A stretch of DNA of 35,075 bases from a virus. Below the pieces are notes generated by a model. It was not told the DNA's origin, ran no database searches, and saw only the letters and a program-made list of their open reading frames with translations. A program made the translations under genes and the position numbers. Numbering within the stretch: the stretch's first letter is position 1; each line of letters opens with the position of its first letter. The DNA is taken from positions 1 through 35,075 of IMG/VR virus record IMGVR_UViG_3300025301_000050, one strand, 5' to 3'. Below are positions 1-6,346 of the stretch, one piece after another.

Positions 1-18
1 TTGTTGTTCATGATTCAT
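1..18 (-). CDS. Start of an unknown leftward gene (partial)
   Basis: On the minus strand an AAGGAG ribosome binding site (25-30) lies six bases before an ATG at 18-16, and the reading begins M-N-H-E-Q-Q before the window ends. It starts just after the TGA of the gene at 31-351, matching the close packing of the left arm. Only six codons are visible, so no function can be given. A second ATG at 11-9 in another frame is less well spaced from the ribosome binding site. Confidence 0.5.
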
Positions 19-30
19 GCTATACTCCTT

Positions 31-351
31 TCAGTCCCACAGGTTAGTAAAATTATCGGCTACCCATTGCATAGCCTTCTGCACTCTCTCAAAATGCTTT
101 CCCTCTGCCATATCACAGAAAATATCATCTGATTCTTTCCAAGCAACATAGTCTCTCAAGGCCATAGCAGTATCAGCCAATTCATACTTCCAGTTTCTAA
201 ACTGTCTATCAAACTCTCCCTCATTGTCATTAAGGTGAGGCCATCCATGTGTATTCTCTGCAAGAAACTGCAATCTTATGGCAAGCCACTTAGCCAAACT
301 GATGTCTAGGTTGATGCAGTCTTTTCCGATAGGGTCATCCATCCACTTCAT
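31..351 (-). CDS. Hypothetical protein, 106 aa
   Basis: I do not recognise this protein. It is a small soluble acidic protein rich in Trp and aromatic residues, with no membrane segment, signal peptide or cysteine cluster, and it probably folds as mostly helix. The ATG at 351 directly follows the TAG of the upstream gene (352-615). An AAGGAGG site at 359-365, inside that gene's last codons, sets the start, so the two are probably translationally coupled. It is one of a series of small leftward genes that look like early or accessory phage genes. Function unknown. Confidence 0.8.
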   Translation of the reverse strand: MKWMDDPIGKDCINLDISLAKWLAIRLQFLAENTHGWPHLNDNEGEFDRQFRNWKYELADTAMALRDYVAWKESDDIFCDMAEGKHFERVQKAMQWVADNFTNLWD

Positions 352-615
352 CTATAGTCCTCCTTCATTCCAATCTTTTAAGGCTTTATGTTTATAGGTT
401 TCTACTTCTTTATCTCTCCCAAAATCTATCAATGCTAGTCCTAAAGTCATAGCCTCCTTTCTTGTTAGTTGTACTGACTGATAATTTAGTATGGTATCTG
501 CCTCAACCCTACTATTATTCTGTGTGATTTGAATACAAGAGCGTTTAGTATCTCCGCCCCAATACCTAACCAATCCTATAGATGGTATTCTTTTTAGTTC
601 TATATCAGTAGCCAT
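352..615 (-). CDS. Hypothetical protein, 87 aa
   Basis: The product is unknown. The C-terminal half holds an L-T-R-K-E-A-x-x-L-G-L-A-L stretch of the sort seen in many short phage proteins, which often read as a helix following a beta-rich part (here with I-Q-I-T-Q-N and Y-W-G-G). The start is set by AAAGGAGAAG just before the ATG at 615. The gene lies downstream of a strong intrinsic terminator (651-683) with only 35 bp between, so it needs either read-through or a promoter overlapping the terminator. It abuts the gene at 31-351. Confidence 0.82.
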   Translation of the reverse strand: MATDIELKRIPSIGLVRYWGGDTKRSCIQITQNNSRVEADTILNYQSVQLTRKEAMTLGLALIDFGRDKEVETYKHKALKDWNEGGL

Positions 616-650
616 TTACTTCTCCTTTCCTTATGACATTTATTAAGAAC

Positions 651-683
651 AAAAAAAATGGTACTAGAATTAACTAGTACCAT
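651..683 (-). terminator. Strong intrinsic terminator for leftward transcription
   Basis: Read on the minus strand, a perfect 10-bp stem (ATGGTACTAG, 683-674, with its complement at 667-658) and a 6-base loop are followed at once by eight T (657-651). This is the classic Rho-independent layout. It lies 17 bases after the stop of the gene at 701-937. On the plus strand the hairpin follows the A-tract and would not terminate. Because two or more leftward genes lie beyond it, it is probably a partial stop that grades their expression. Confidence 0.85.
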
Positions 684-700
684 CTATAGTTTAGTGAGGA

Positions 701-937
701 TTAAATTAGATATTCTTTTCTAATTTCTATAAAAGAAAAGTCTGTCCTTTTACTGTCCTCAAAGTGACGGGTAACAATCCAGCTTGTCGCCTTGGCAATT
801 GCTAAGTTGACACTATCCTCATTAAAATCTTTTTGCTCATGGACGTTTCCATATAATCTAACTCTGGCGACTACACTTCCATCATCCTGTCCGACTATGG
901 CACTATTGCCTATCGTGTCTTCAATTTTAAATTTCAT
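701..937 (-). CDS. Hypothetical protein, 78 aa
   Basis: I do not recognise this family. The protein is short, soluble and alternates hydrophobic and polar residues in a way that suggests a small beta sheet followed by a helix (near N-L-A-I-A-K-A-T-S-W). No cysteine, membrane segment or catalytic motif is visible. AAAGGAG lies eight bases before the ATG at 937, a strong start. It ends just before the terminator at 651-683 and so is the last gene before that stop. A single half of the 17-bp palindrome described elsewhere (TTTAGTGA) occurs at 690-697 beside its end, which may be chance. Confidence 0.8.
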   Translation of the reverse strand: MKFKIEDTIGNSAIVGQDDGSVVARVRLYGNVHEQKDFNEDSVNLAIAKATSWIVTRHFEDSKRTDFSFIEIRKEYLI

Positions 938-975
938 AGACTGTTCTCCTTTTTTTAATTATTAAGTATACTCTC

Positions 976-1233
976 CTATCTATGTATACCCCATCTCTTA
1001 GGGCTAGTCTCTCTCTTAGGTTCATATCTTATACGAGTATGATAAGGTGTGCAAGACTTATCTAATATTGTCTCCCACTCATACGACATAAGCTTACTCA
1101 TACATTCAAAAAAAGTACCGCTCATTTTAAACTTGTAGGTACTCATCTCATACTCATTAGGATTTATTTTTATAAATGTGCCTAGCAATCTCTTATCGAG
1201 TAGCATCTTATCACCTACTCTTTCAATTTTCAT
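976..1233 (-). CDS. Hypothetical protein, 85 aa
   Basis: The product is unknown. It is basic, starts M-K-I-E-R-V-G-D-K-M-L and contains a Y-K-F-K-M-S-G-T-F-F-E-C core, possibly a small beta domain. I chose the ATG at 1233 because a GAGAGGAG ribosome binding site (1241-1248) sits seven bases upstream. A longer reading from a GTG at 1272 would place its first codons inside the 17-bp palindrome at 1261-1277 and is less likely. The palindrome would therefore lie about 28 bp upstream of the start, a natural place for an operator. Confidence 0.78.
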   Translation of the reverse strand: MKIERVGDKMLLDKRLLGTFIKINPNEYEMSTYKFKMSGTFFECMSKLMSYEWETILDKSCTPYHTRIRYEPKRETSPKRWGIHR

Positions 1234-1260
1234 ACTCATTCTCCTCTCACTCATACTTTC

Positions 1261-1277
1261 ATTTAGTGTCACTAAAT
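1261..1277. promoter_or_regulatory. 17-bp perfect palindrome, copy 1
   Basis: ATTTAGTGTCACTAAAT is a perfect palindrome with 8-bp arms around one central base. It recurs exactly (apart from the orientation of the central base) at 1942-1958 and 2385-2401. It lies just upstream of the ribosome binding site of the leftward gene ending at 1233. A further half-site CACTAAAC follows at 1283-1290. Size, symmetry and position suggest the binding site of a dimeric regulator, inferred from sequence alone. Confidence 0.75.
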
Positions 1278-1307
1278 GGAAACACTAAACGAAAATACAG
1301 GCAAGCG

Positions 1308-1335
1308 GAAACCCTCCCCGAATTGAGAGGGTTTC
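1308..1335 (-). terminator. Hairpin between leftward genes, possible terminator
   Basis: GAAACCCTC (1308-1316) and GAGGGTTTC (1327-1335) form a perfect 9-bp stem with a 10-base loop, 25 bp beyond the stop of the gene ending at 1360. On the minus strand the stem is followed by a mixed stretch with a short TTTT only later, so termination may be weak. It could instead act as an RNA processing or protective hairpin. It separates the 180-aa gene from the downstream copy-1 palindrome. Confidence 0.5.
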
Positions 1336-1359
1336 GTTTATCTGATAAATTAGGTTAGG

Positions 1360-1902
1360 CTAGGCGTTTTCTAGTCTATCGGTAATTGATTTTAGAGTTA
1401 TAACCAATGCGGCAACTTCTTCTGCATTATCCTCAATTGATTTAGCAGCCTTTACGATTTCTTTAACTTGACTTTTTATGTCAACCAATTTGTCAACTTT
1501 CTTCCCGCCTTCTACTACTTTCTGCCAATTGATTGCATTAACAAAACGTAAACCATTATCTTCATATGCCTTGGCTTGGCTAAACATGACAGAAACTACC
1601 GAAGGAGCCGTGCAACCCTTACCGAAATTATGAATAACTTGTTTACCGGTAGTTGCGTCCTCTTCCTTGTAATTCCATTTGTTCGCCTCAAAAATGGCTA
1701 CCTTAACAGTTGATAATGAAACGTTTGCACGTTCCATATCCTGCAATTCTGTTAGTGCTTCCAACATTAAACCTTTTTTAGCTTTATTGGCGTCTTTTGA
1801 AATATTTGCTTCGTCAGCCAATTGATCGACAATGTAAGTGAACTTGTCATTCAGATCGAATGTGAAAGTAGTTTCGGAAGTAATTTCAGTGTTATCTAGC
1901 AT
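1360..1902 (-). CDS. Hypothetical protein, 180 aa, first leftward gene
   Basis: I do not recognise this protein. It is soluble and looks largely helical: an acidic Thr-rich N terminus (about residues 1-20), a mixed middle with N-K-W-N-Y-K-E-E-D and H-N-F-G-K-G, and a long Lys- and Val-rich helical C-terminal third (about 120-180) that could form a coiled coil. No helix-turn-helix, catalytic or zinc motif is evident. The start at 1902 is backed by TAGGAG ten bases upstream. Being first in the leftward series, next to the control region and downstream of palindrome copy 2, it is probably expressed early; a regulatory role is possible but not shown. Confidence 0.85.
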   Translation of the reverse strand: MLDNTEITSETTFTFDLNDKFTYIVDQLADEANISKDANKAKKGLMLEALTELQDMERANVSLSTVKVAIFEANKWNYKEEDATTGKQVIHNFGKGCTAPSVVSVMFSQAKAYEDNGLRFVNAINWQKVVEGGKKVDKLVDIKSQVKEIVKAAKSIEDNAEEVAALVITLKSITDRLENA

Positions 1903-1941
1903 TTTGATAAACTCCTAAAAGCCTTCCATCTAATGCCTTCT

Positions 1942-1958
1942 ATTTAGTGTCACTAAAT
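1942..1958. promoter_or_regulatory. 17-bp perfect palindrome, copy 2
   Basis: This is a second exact copy of ATTTAGTGTCACTAAAT, about 40 bp upstream of the start codon of the leftward 180-aa gene. Read leftward it has the same central base as copy 1. Its position fits an operator overlapping or flanking that gene's promoter, though I could not assign convincing -35 and -10 boxes there. Confidence 0.75.
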
Positions 1959-2270
1959 GAAAGGCGGGTTGTGGGCAGTTCTCGGTTTGTTCTATTTTGC
2001 CCGTTTGTGTGTTCTTTAGTAAAGACAGATTGACACATATTTATTAACAAGTAGTTAACAAATATTAATTATTTTCGCTACCATATAAAGATTAATAAAT
2101 AGTTAAGATATTGTAATCGTCAAATTGTATGCAAGAACCATGCCAAGAATGCCAAAAAAGGCTAAATCTGCGAGATTAATTTTTAGGTAGTAGAGTACCG
2201 AAAAACGCTAAAACGCACCAGTGACGCTTAAAATGGCGTACAGAGCATGTTGCCAGTTTGTTCTCTTTTG

Positions 2271-2286
2271 TTGCGAATAGTTCGCA
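2271..2286. repeat. TGCGAA inverted repeat
   Basis: TGCGAA (2272-2277), three bases, then TTCGCA (2281-2286) form a perfect 6-bp inverted repeat. The same TTCGCAA word ends each of three motifs downstream (2326-2332, 2364-2370, 2416-2422), so this is probably a paired version of the same recognition element. Confidence 0.6.
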
Positions 2287-2311
2287 TCTAGGACGATTTC
2301 AAATAGGGATT

Positions 2312-2474
2312 GATAGTGATAATCATTCGCAACTAGAAATATTGAGAATAATAATGAGAATCATTCGCAATTGGGATACCTCCTATTTAGTGACACTAAA
2401 TGGTAATGAGAATCATTCGCAATAAGGTATCTGTTTTCCAAAATATCCTAAATGAGAATGAGTATCAATTGCAT
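2312..2474 (+). repeat. Four spaced iteron-like, Fur-box-like motifs
   Basis: Copies of a 15-base motif start at 2318 (GATAATCATTCGCAA), 2356 and 2408 (both GAGAATCATTCGCAA) and 2460 (GAGTATCAATTGCAT, diverged). Start spacings are 38, 52 and 52 bp; 52 bp is about five helical turns. With upstream bases, copy A (2312-2330) matches 16 of 19 positions of the E. coli Fur consensus GATAATGATAATCATTATC, copies B and C match 15, and D about 13. However, the conserved trailing TCGCAA is not part of a Fur box, so the repeats may be sites for another protein or replication iterons. Confidence 0.7.
2385..2401. promoter_or_regulatory. 17-bp perfect palindrome, copy 3, opposite orientation
   Basis: ATTTAGTGACACTAAAT is the third perfect copy, lying between the second and third Fur-box-like motifs. 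Its central base is A on the plus strand, whereas copies 1 and 2 have A on the minus strand. Each copy thus has the same orientation relative to the genes it faces: rightward for this one, leftward for the others. That supports a shared operator acting on both arms. Confidence 0.72.
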
Positions 2475-2635
2475 CCGGCCTAAAAAATCTGTGGCTCCGG
2501 CTAGTCATCATTATATTAGGAAGCTCATATAAAATTAGCAAAATACATGGGTCTAAAATTCTACCAATGTCGGCCTACTTAAGTACTAATTATATTATAC
2601 TTTAGTATATTTTATTATTTTTTTTATTTTAGTAC

Positions 2636-2664
2636 TTGTGTAATTAGATATTATAGTGTATAAT
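2636..2664 (+). promoter_or_regulatory. Promoter of the rightward arm
   Basis: TTGTGT (2636-2641), a 17-bp spacer and a perfect TATAAT (2659-2664) form a sigma70-type promoter in very AT-rich DNA. The expected transcript start, about seven bases downstream, falls on the terminase ATG at 2671, so the mRNA would be nearly leaderless. The same arrangement precedes the genes at 4266 and 9776. AGTACT cores at 2582, 2631 and 2665 surround it. Confidence 0.7.
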
Positions 2665-2670
2665 AGTACT

Positions 2671-4209
2671 ATGTATAATTTAGAAGAAAATTTATTAGAG
2701 TCTTTTATAAACCTTAAGGGACTCCTCTCACAAAAAGTAGAACAACAATCTAAATCAGACTTCCTTACGTTTGTCCGACTGATGGCTCCTTCCCTTGTGT
2801 CTGACTTCATGATGGGTAATCACATTAAATTAATCTCTAATAAACTTAAGGATCTTGAAGAAGGAAAAATAAAAAGACTAATGGTCTTCCTACCTCCTCG
2901 TTCCTCTAAGTCAGTCATCTGTTCTAAATTATTTCCTGCATGGTATATAGGTAGAAATCCCACTCATGAAATACTAACTGTATCTCACAGTGATCAGTTG
3001 TCTTCTGACTTCGGCAGGTCTGTCAGAGATGTCGTCAACACAGAAGACTTCAATAAAATATTCAGAGGTGTCCAACTCAGGAGTGATGTCAGGGCAGCAG
3101 GTAAATGGAAGACGAACCAAGGCGGTACTTACTATGCTGCTGGTGTCAGATCACAGATAGCAGGTCGAGGAGCGCACATAGCTATCCTAGATGACGTAAT
3201 GTCTGAAGAAGATGCCTTCTCTGATGCAGGTAGAAGGTATATTAAAGAATGGTATCCAGCAGGATTAAGAACAAGACTTATGCCGAATGGATCTATCGTC
3301 ATTATCAATACCAGATTTCACTACGATGATCTTTGTGGATGGCTCCTGAAACAACAGGAAGACATGAGCGAGTATGAGACAACTCCTTGGGAAGTTATAA
3401 AGATACCTGCATGGCTTGATGAAAAGGCAGCAGACTTACTGGAATTACCTGTAGGAGGAAGTTACTTCCCTGAATGGAAACCAGATAAAGTCTTGCAAAC
3501 AGATGAGAACGAAATAAAAGCAAGTAACGGAAGCCGCTACTGGAACTCTCTCTACATGCAAGATCCCACTCCTGAAGAAGGAGGATTAATAAAAAAGAGA
3601 TGGATACAGTTCTGGGAAGAAGATAACCCTCCTAACTGTGATTTTCTAATACAAACTTATGATACTGCCTTCTCTACCAGAACGACAGCAGACTTCAGTG
3701 TGATCCAGACATGGGGTATCTTCAATATGTATGATCAGGATGAACAAGGCTATGAAAGTTTTGTTCCCCAACTAATACTACTAGGAAATATCAAGGGAAG
3801 ATTTGAATATCCTGAACTTAGAAGGCTTGCACAGAAACTCTACAACGACCACAGACCTGATGTCTGTATGGTAGAGAAGAAAGCCAGTGGGCAATCTCTG
3901 ATACAGGACATGAGGAGAGCAGGACTGCCAGTAATGGAATATAATCCTGACAGAGACAAAGTTGCCAGAGTATATGCAGCTTCACCTATTATGGAAGCAG
4001 GGCGTGTCTGGATACCAAAGGGAAAGAAGTGGTCTGATGATCTGGTAGAAGAACTTATCAGATTTCCCAATGCTGCTCATGATGATCAGGTAGACGCAAT
4101 GACAATGGCAATCCACTACATGAAGGAGTCTTGGCACTTAACCCATCCTGATGATCCTGAGTGGGAAGATGAACCAAGATCAGAAAAAAATACATATTGG
4201 ACATTTTAA
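2671..4209 (+). CDS. terL: Terminase large subunit
   Basis: This is the DNA-packaging motor and nuclease that cuts concatemeric phage DNA and pumps it through the portal. From the ATG at 2671 the protein is 512 aa. A Walker A-like P-P-R-S-S-K-S is at residues 75-81 and Walker B A-I-L-D-D around 171-175. An RNase H-like nuclease half follows, with D331 in Y-D-T-A-F-S, E402 in V-E-K-K and the D-D-Q-V-D motif at 471-475. Both halves and the key acidic residues are intact. There is no Shine-Dalgarno site; a GTG at 2656 would add five residues but overlaps the promoter -10 box. No small terminase subunit is recognisable next to it. Confidence 0.95.
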   Translation: MYNLEENLLESFINLKGLLSQKVEQQSKSDFLTFVRLMAPSLVSDFMMGNHIKLISNKLKDLEEGKIKRLMVFLPPRSSKSVICSKLFPAWYIGRNPTHEILTVSHSDQLSSDFGRSVRDVVNTEDFNKIFRGVQLRSDVRAAGKWKTNQGGTYYAAGVRSQIAGRGAHIAILDDVMSEEDAFSDAGRRYIKEWYPAGLRTRLMPNGSIVIINTRFHYDDLCGWLLKQQEDMSEYETTPWEVIKIPAWLDEKAADLLELPVGGSYFPEWKPDKVLQTDENEIKASNGSRYWNSLYMQDPTPEEGGLIKKRWIQFWEEDNPPNCDFLIQTYDTAFSTRTTADFSVIQTWGIFNMYDQDEQGYESFVPQLILLGNIKGRFEYPELRRLAQKLYNDHRPDVCMVEKKASGQSLIQDMRRAGLPVMEYNPDRDKVARVYAASPIMEAGRVWIPKGKKWSDDLVEELIRFPNAAHDDQVDAMTMAIHYMKESWHLTHPDDPEWEDEPRSEKNTYWTF

Positions 4210-4210
4210 C

Positions 4211-4239
4211 TTGTGAAATAGTTAATTTTATGTTATAAT
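4211..4239 (+). promoter_or_regulatory. Promoter upstream of the 690-aa gene
   Basis: TTGTGA (4211-4216), 17 bp and TATAAT (4234-4239), preceded by TG one base before the -10 (extended -10), form a strong sigma70-type promoter in the 56-bp gap after the terminase. The stretch around 4217-4240 is almost identical to that at 9709-9732, including the GTTAATTTTATG spacer. Confidence 0.8.
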
Positions 4240-4265
4240 AGTGTAGGGACTAAAAGGGGAATAAT

Positions 4266-6338
4266 ATGGTAGCATCATCACTATTTAAATTAGCTGGTCG
4301 GATAGCATCTAGAATGGCTGATAGATCAGTTGACTCTGGTCTTCCCAGAATTGAAAAGCTATTTGGAACACCTCCCAGAACTCCCTTTCCAACCACAGTA
4401 GAAAAAATTGCTTTTGGTGACGAAGCCTTCGCTAGAGGTCCGTATGAGTTTGGAGGACCGCCAAAAAAATATACAGGACCAATGGAAGAAGTAGACGAAG
4501 TAATACTAGATGCTCCTCTTAGCAGATCTGAAAGAGATTACTTTGCAGGTTTGTCCAGAGAGCAACGTCCCGGTATAGGTCATAATAGACCGCCTGTAGA
4601 AGAAGTTATTGATACAGAAGACATTTTAAAAAGAACAAGAAAATTTTATCCCGAAGCTAGAATTGAGGAAGGAACACTTCAATATAATACTCATAATTAT
4701 TGGGATAAGAATTTAGAATATAATGCACTTAGGAAAAGTCCTAAAGAAACTAGTACACATGCTGATCTTGCTTATCAACTTGAAGCAGCAGGAGATAATT
4801 TAAGAGAACTTACAAAAGGTAGACCCGAACATCCTATATCTGGAAACAAGGGTTATATAGTAGAGAAAATAAATAGGCTTGAACGATCAGCAAAAAATAG
4901 GCATCCAGACGATGCATTTGGAAATCGTGAAAAATTATCTAAAGATGATAAAATAAAATTAGACAAAATAAGAGAAGATGCTAGTAAAATTCCTGTTTAT
5001 TCAGAAGAGACAAAACTAGCTAAAGCTATTATCATGAATGTAATCGAGAATCGTCCTGATTCTTTACTTAAAAACATAAAAAAATATAGAGATATAATGG
5101 GATTACCAGATATAGTAGAACCATTTAAACATGGTGGTGGTCTTTCCAGTATTAATAAACCTATTACTATAAATGGACAAGAACACAATCTAGCATGGAT
5201 CAGACCAGATGAAGCTTCTGCTCTGAAAGCTATGGGTGGTAGTGGTAAGAAGGTAGGTGGTATCCCTGCTTATTTTGATGCTTGGAGTATGGGAGAAACT
5301 CCTACTCCTGAAGAAGTATATTCTGTACCAGAACCTGAGACTGCGGCTGATGTCGAGCAATTTATGGAAACTTATGAACAGCCTACTGCAAAAGACTATG
5401 CTGATCTTCCAGAGGCATACACCTATAAAGCAGATATAGAAAAAAGGGATCAAGATGATTTTTGGAATAGACCTTCTGATGATCCTACCGAATACCAAAA
5501 AATATATGACAGACCCGAATTAGATATATATAAGACTAAATTAATCGAGAGATTAGGTGTACCGGGAATGGAATCTTATATGAAAGGATTAGGAACATCT
5601 GGACTTAGGCAGATGGTAGATAAGTTTCATACAGGATATGATTTCGGTGGTCCTATGGGTACAATGGAAGGACTAACAAGAAATATAGCATTAGACTATG
5701 CAAGTAAATTAGGACTTAAAAAATTATCAAAAGAGCTTAAAGAATTAAAAGAAAGAAAGTTATCAGATGAAGAGTTGGAGAAAGAAAAAGAAAATATTTT
5801 ATCACGATACCAAGGTATAGCTGATGATCTTGGTGGAAAATTTATTCCACAAAAAGAGTTTAAAGGAATGTATGGAGATTTTGATAAAACATTAGAAAAG
5901 TCTGGTTTAAAAGGTACACTCGCTGGAACAGCTTTAGATTTTTTTAAACCGGGCTCACTTTTAGATAAAGGTATTTCAGCAGGATTAAATGCTTTAACTA
6001 AAGCTTTTGGAGTTGTAGGAGAATTTACAACTCCAGAAGGAAAAACTTTCCGGGTAATGGATGACGGAACTTTAGTTGAACCAGATATGCCTCCTGATCC
6101 TAGTAGTGTAGATGAGGGTACTGTAGAAGTTGATAAAACAGTAGAAGCTGTAGTAGCTCCAACTTCTGAAACAGTAGCAGAAGTAGAAGCAGGACCAATG
6201 GAGACATTTCAAGCAGGTTTAGAATCAATAGAAAGTAATGAAGGAATTAAGAACAGTATACAAATATTAATGGATCAATATGGAATTTCAGAAGGCGAAG
6301 CAAGAGTAATGCTTGGCTTAGATGTTAATATAGCATAG
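4266..6338 (+). CDS. Unknown 690-aa protein between terminase and portal
   Basis: I cannot assign a function. The N-terminal 110 residues are Pro/Gly-rich and likely disordered, ending in G-I-G-H-N-R-P-P near 103-110, a motif I recall from phage proteins of Alphaproteobacteria. Residues about 289-345 hold K-H-G-G-G-L-S-S-I-N-K-P-I-T-I-N-G and a W-I-R-P-D-E-A segment with glycine turns. A Lys/Glu-rich helical stretch lies around 480-515 and an acidic Val/Glu/Thr-rich tail closes the protein. There is no signal peptide or membrane helix. AAGGGGAATAAT precedes the ATG, and the gene has its own promoter (4211-4239). Position suggests a virion or head-assembly protein. Confidence 0.85.
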   Translation: MVASSLFKLAGRIASRMADRSVDSGLPRIEKLFGTPPRTPFPTTVEKIAFGDEAFARGPYEFGGPPKKYTGPMEEVDEVILDAPLSRSERDYFAGLSREQRPGIGHNRPPVEEVIDTEDILKRTRKFYPEARIEEGTLQYNTHNYWDKNLEYNALRKSPKETSTHADLAYQLEAAGDNLRELTKGRPEHPISGNKGYIVEKINRLERSAKNRHPDDAFGNREKLSKDDKIKLDKIREDASKIPVYSEETKLAKAIIMNVIENRPDSLLKNIKKYRDIMGLPDIVEPFKHGGGLSSINKPITINGQEHNLAWIRPDEASALKAMGGSGKKVGGIPAYFDAWSMGETPTPEEVYSVPEPETAADVEQFMETYEQPTAKDYADLPEAYTYKADIEKRDQDDFWNRPSDDPTEYQKIYDRPELDIYKTKLIERLGVPGMESYMKGLGTSGLRQMVDKFHTGYDFGGPMGTMEGLTRNIALDYASKLGLKKLSKELKELKERKLSDEELEKEKENILSRYQGIADDLGGKFIPQKEFKGMYGDFDKTLEKSGLKGTLAGTALDFFKPGSLLDKGISAGLNALTKAFGVVGEFTTPEGKTFRVMDDGTLVEPDMPPDPSSVDEGTVEVDKTVEAVVAPTSETVAEVEAGPMETFQAGLESIESNEGIKNSIQILMDQYGISEGEARVMLGLDVNIA

Positions 6339-6346
6339 GATAAGAT

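Larger units (their letters stand above)
1903..2655. other. Gene-free control region between divergent arms
   Basis: These 753 bp lie between the leftward gene starting at 1902 and the rightward terminase gene, and I find no credible gene in them. They hold two copies of a 17-bp palindrome (1942-1958, 2385-2401), an inverted repeat of TGCGAA (2272-2286), four spaced copies of a GAGAATCATTCGCAA-type motif (2318-2474), a very AT-rich stretch (2585-2670) and a promoter. The block could be a transcription switch, a replication origin with iterons, or both. I looked for tRNA cloverleaf features around 2480-2580 and saw none. Confidence 0.7.

Noticed and set aside
658-683. Resemblance of GTACTAG...CTAGTAC to the trp operator
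   Set aside because: The spacing between arms is two bases longer than the trp operator and the A/T-tract on one side makes a plain terminator; no tryptophan genes are present.
1234-1272. Longer reading of the 85-aa leftward gene from GTG 1272
   Set aside because: It would start within the palindrome, whereas the ATG at 1233 has a well-spaced GAGAGGAG.
1176-1358. 60-aa rightward reading frame over the left-arm operator and hairpin
   Set aside because: It lies antisense to the leftward gene, crosses the palindrome and hairpin, and has no ribosome binding site or recognisable product.
2030-2058. Rightward promoter at the TTGACA (2030-2035)
   Set aside because: The -35 box is perfect but no -10 box is found at 16-18 bp, so I do not call it.
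1261-2401. Similarity of the palindrome half-site TTTAG to the Irr (iron control) box of Alphaproteobacteria
   Set aside because: The Irr motif as I recall it is longer and has a different centre; only the outer five bases agree, so I do not assign it.
2480-2580. Possible tRNA or structured RNA in the control region
   Set aside because: No acceptor stem, T-arm or anticodon arm pairing could be found; sequence looks like ordinary spacer.
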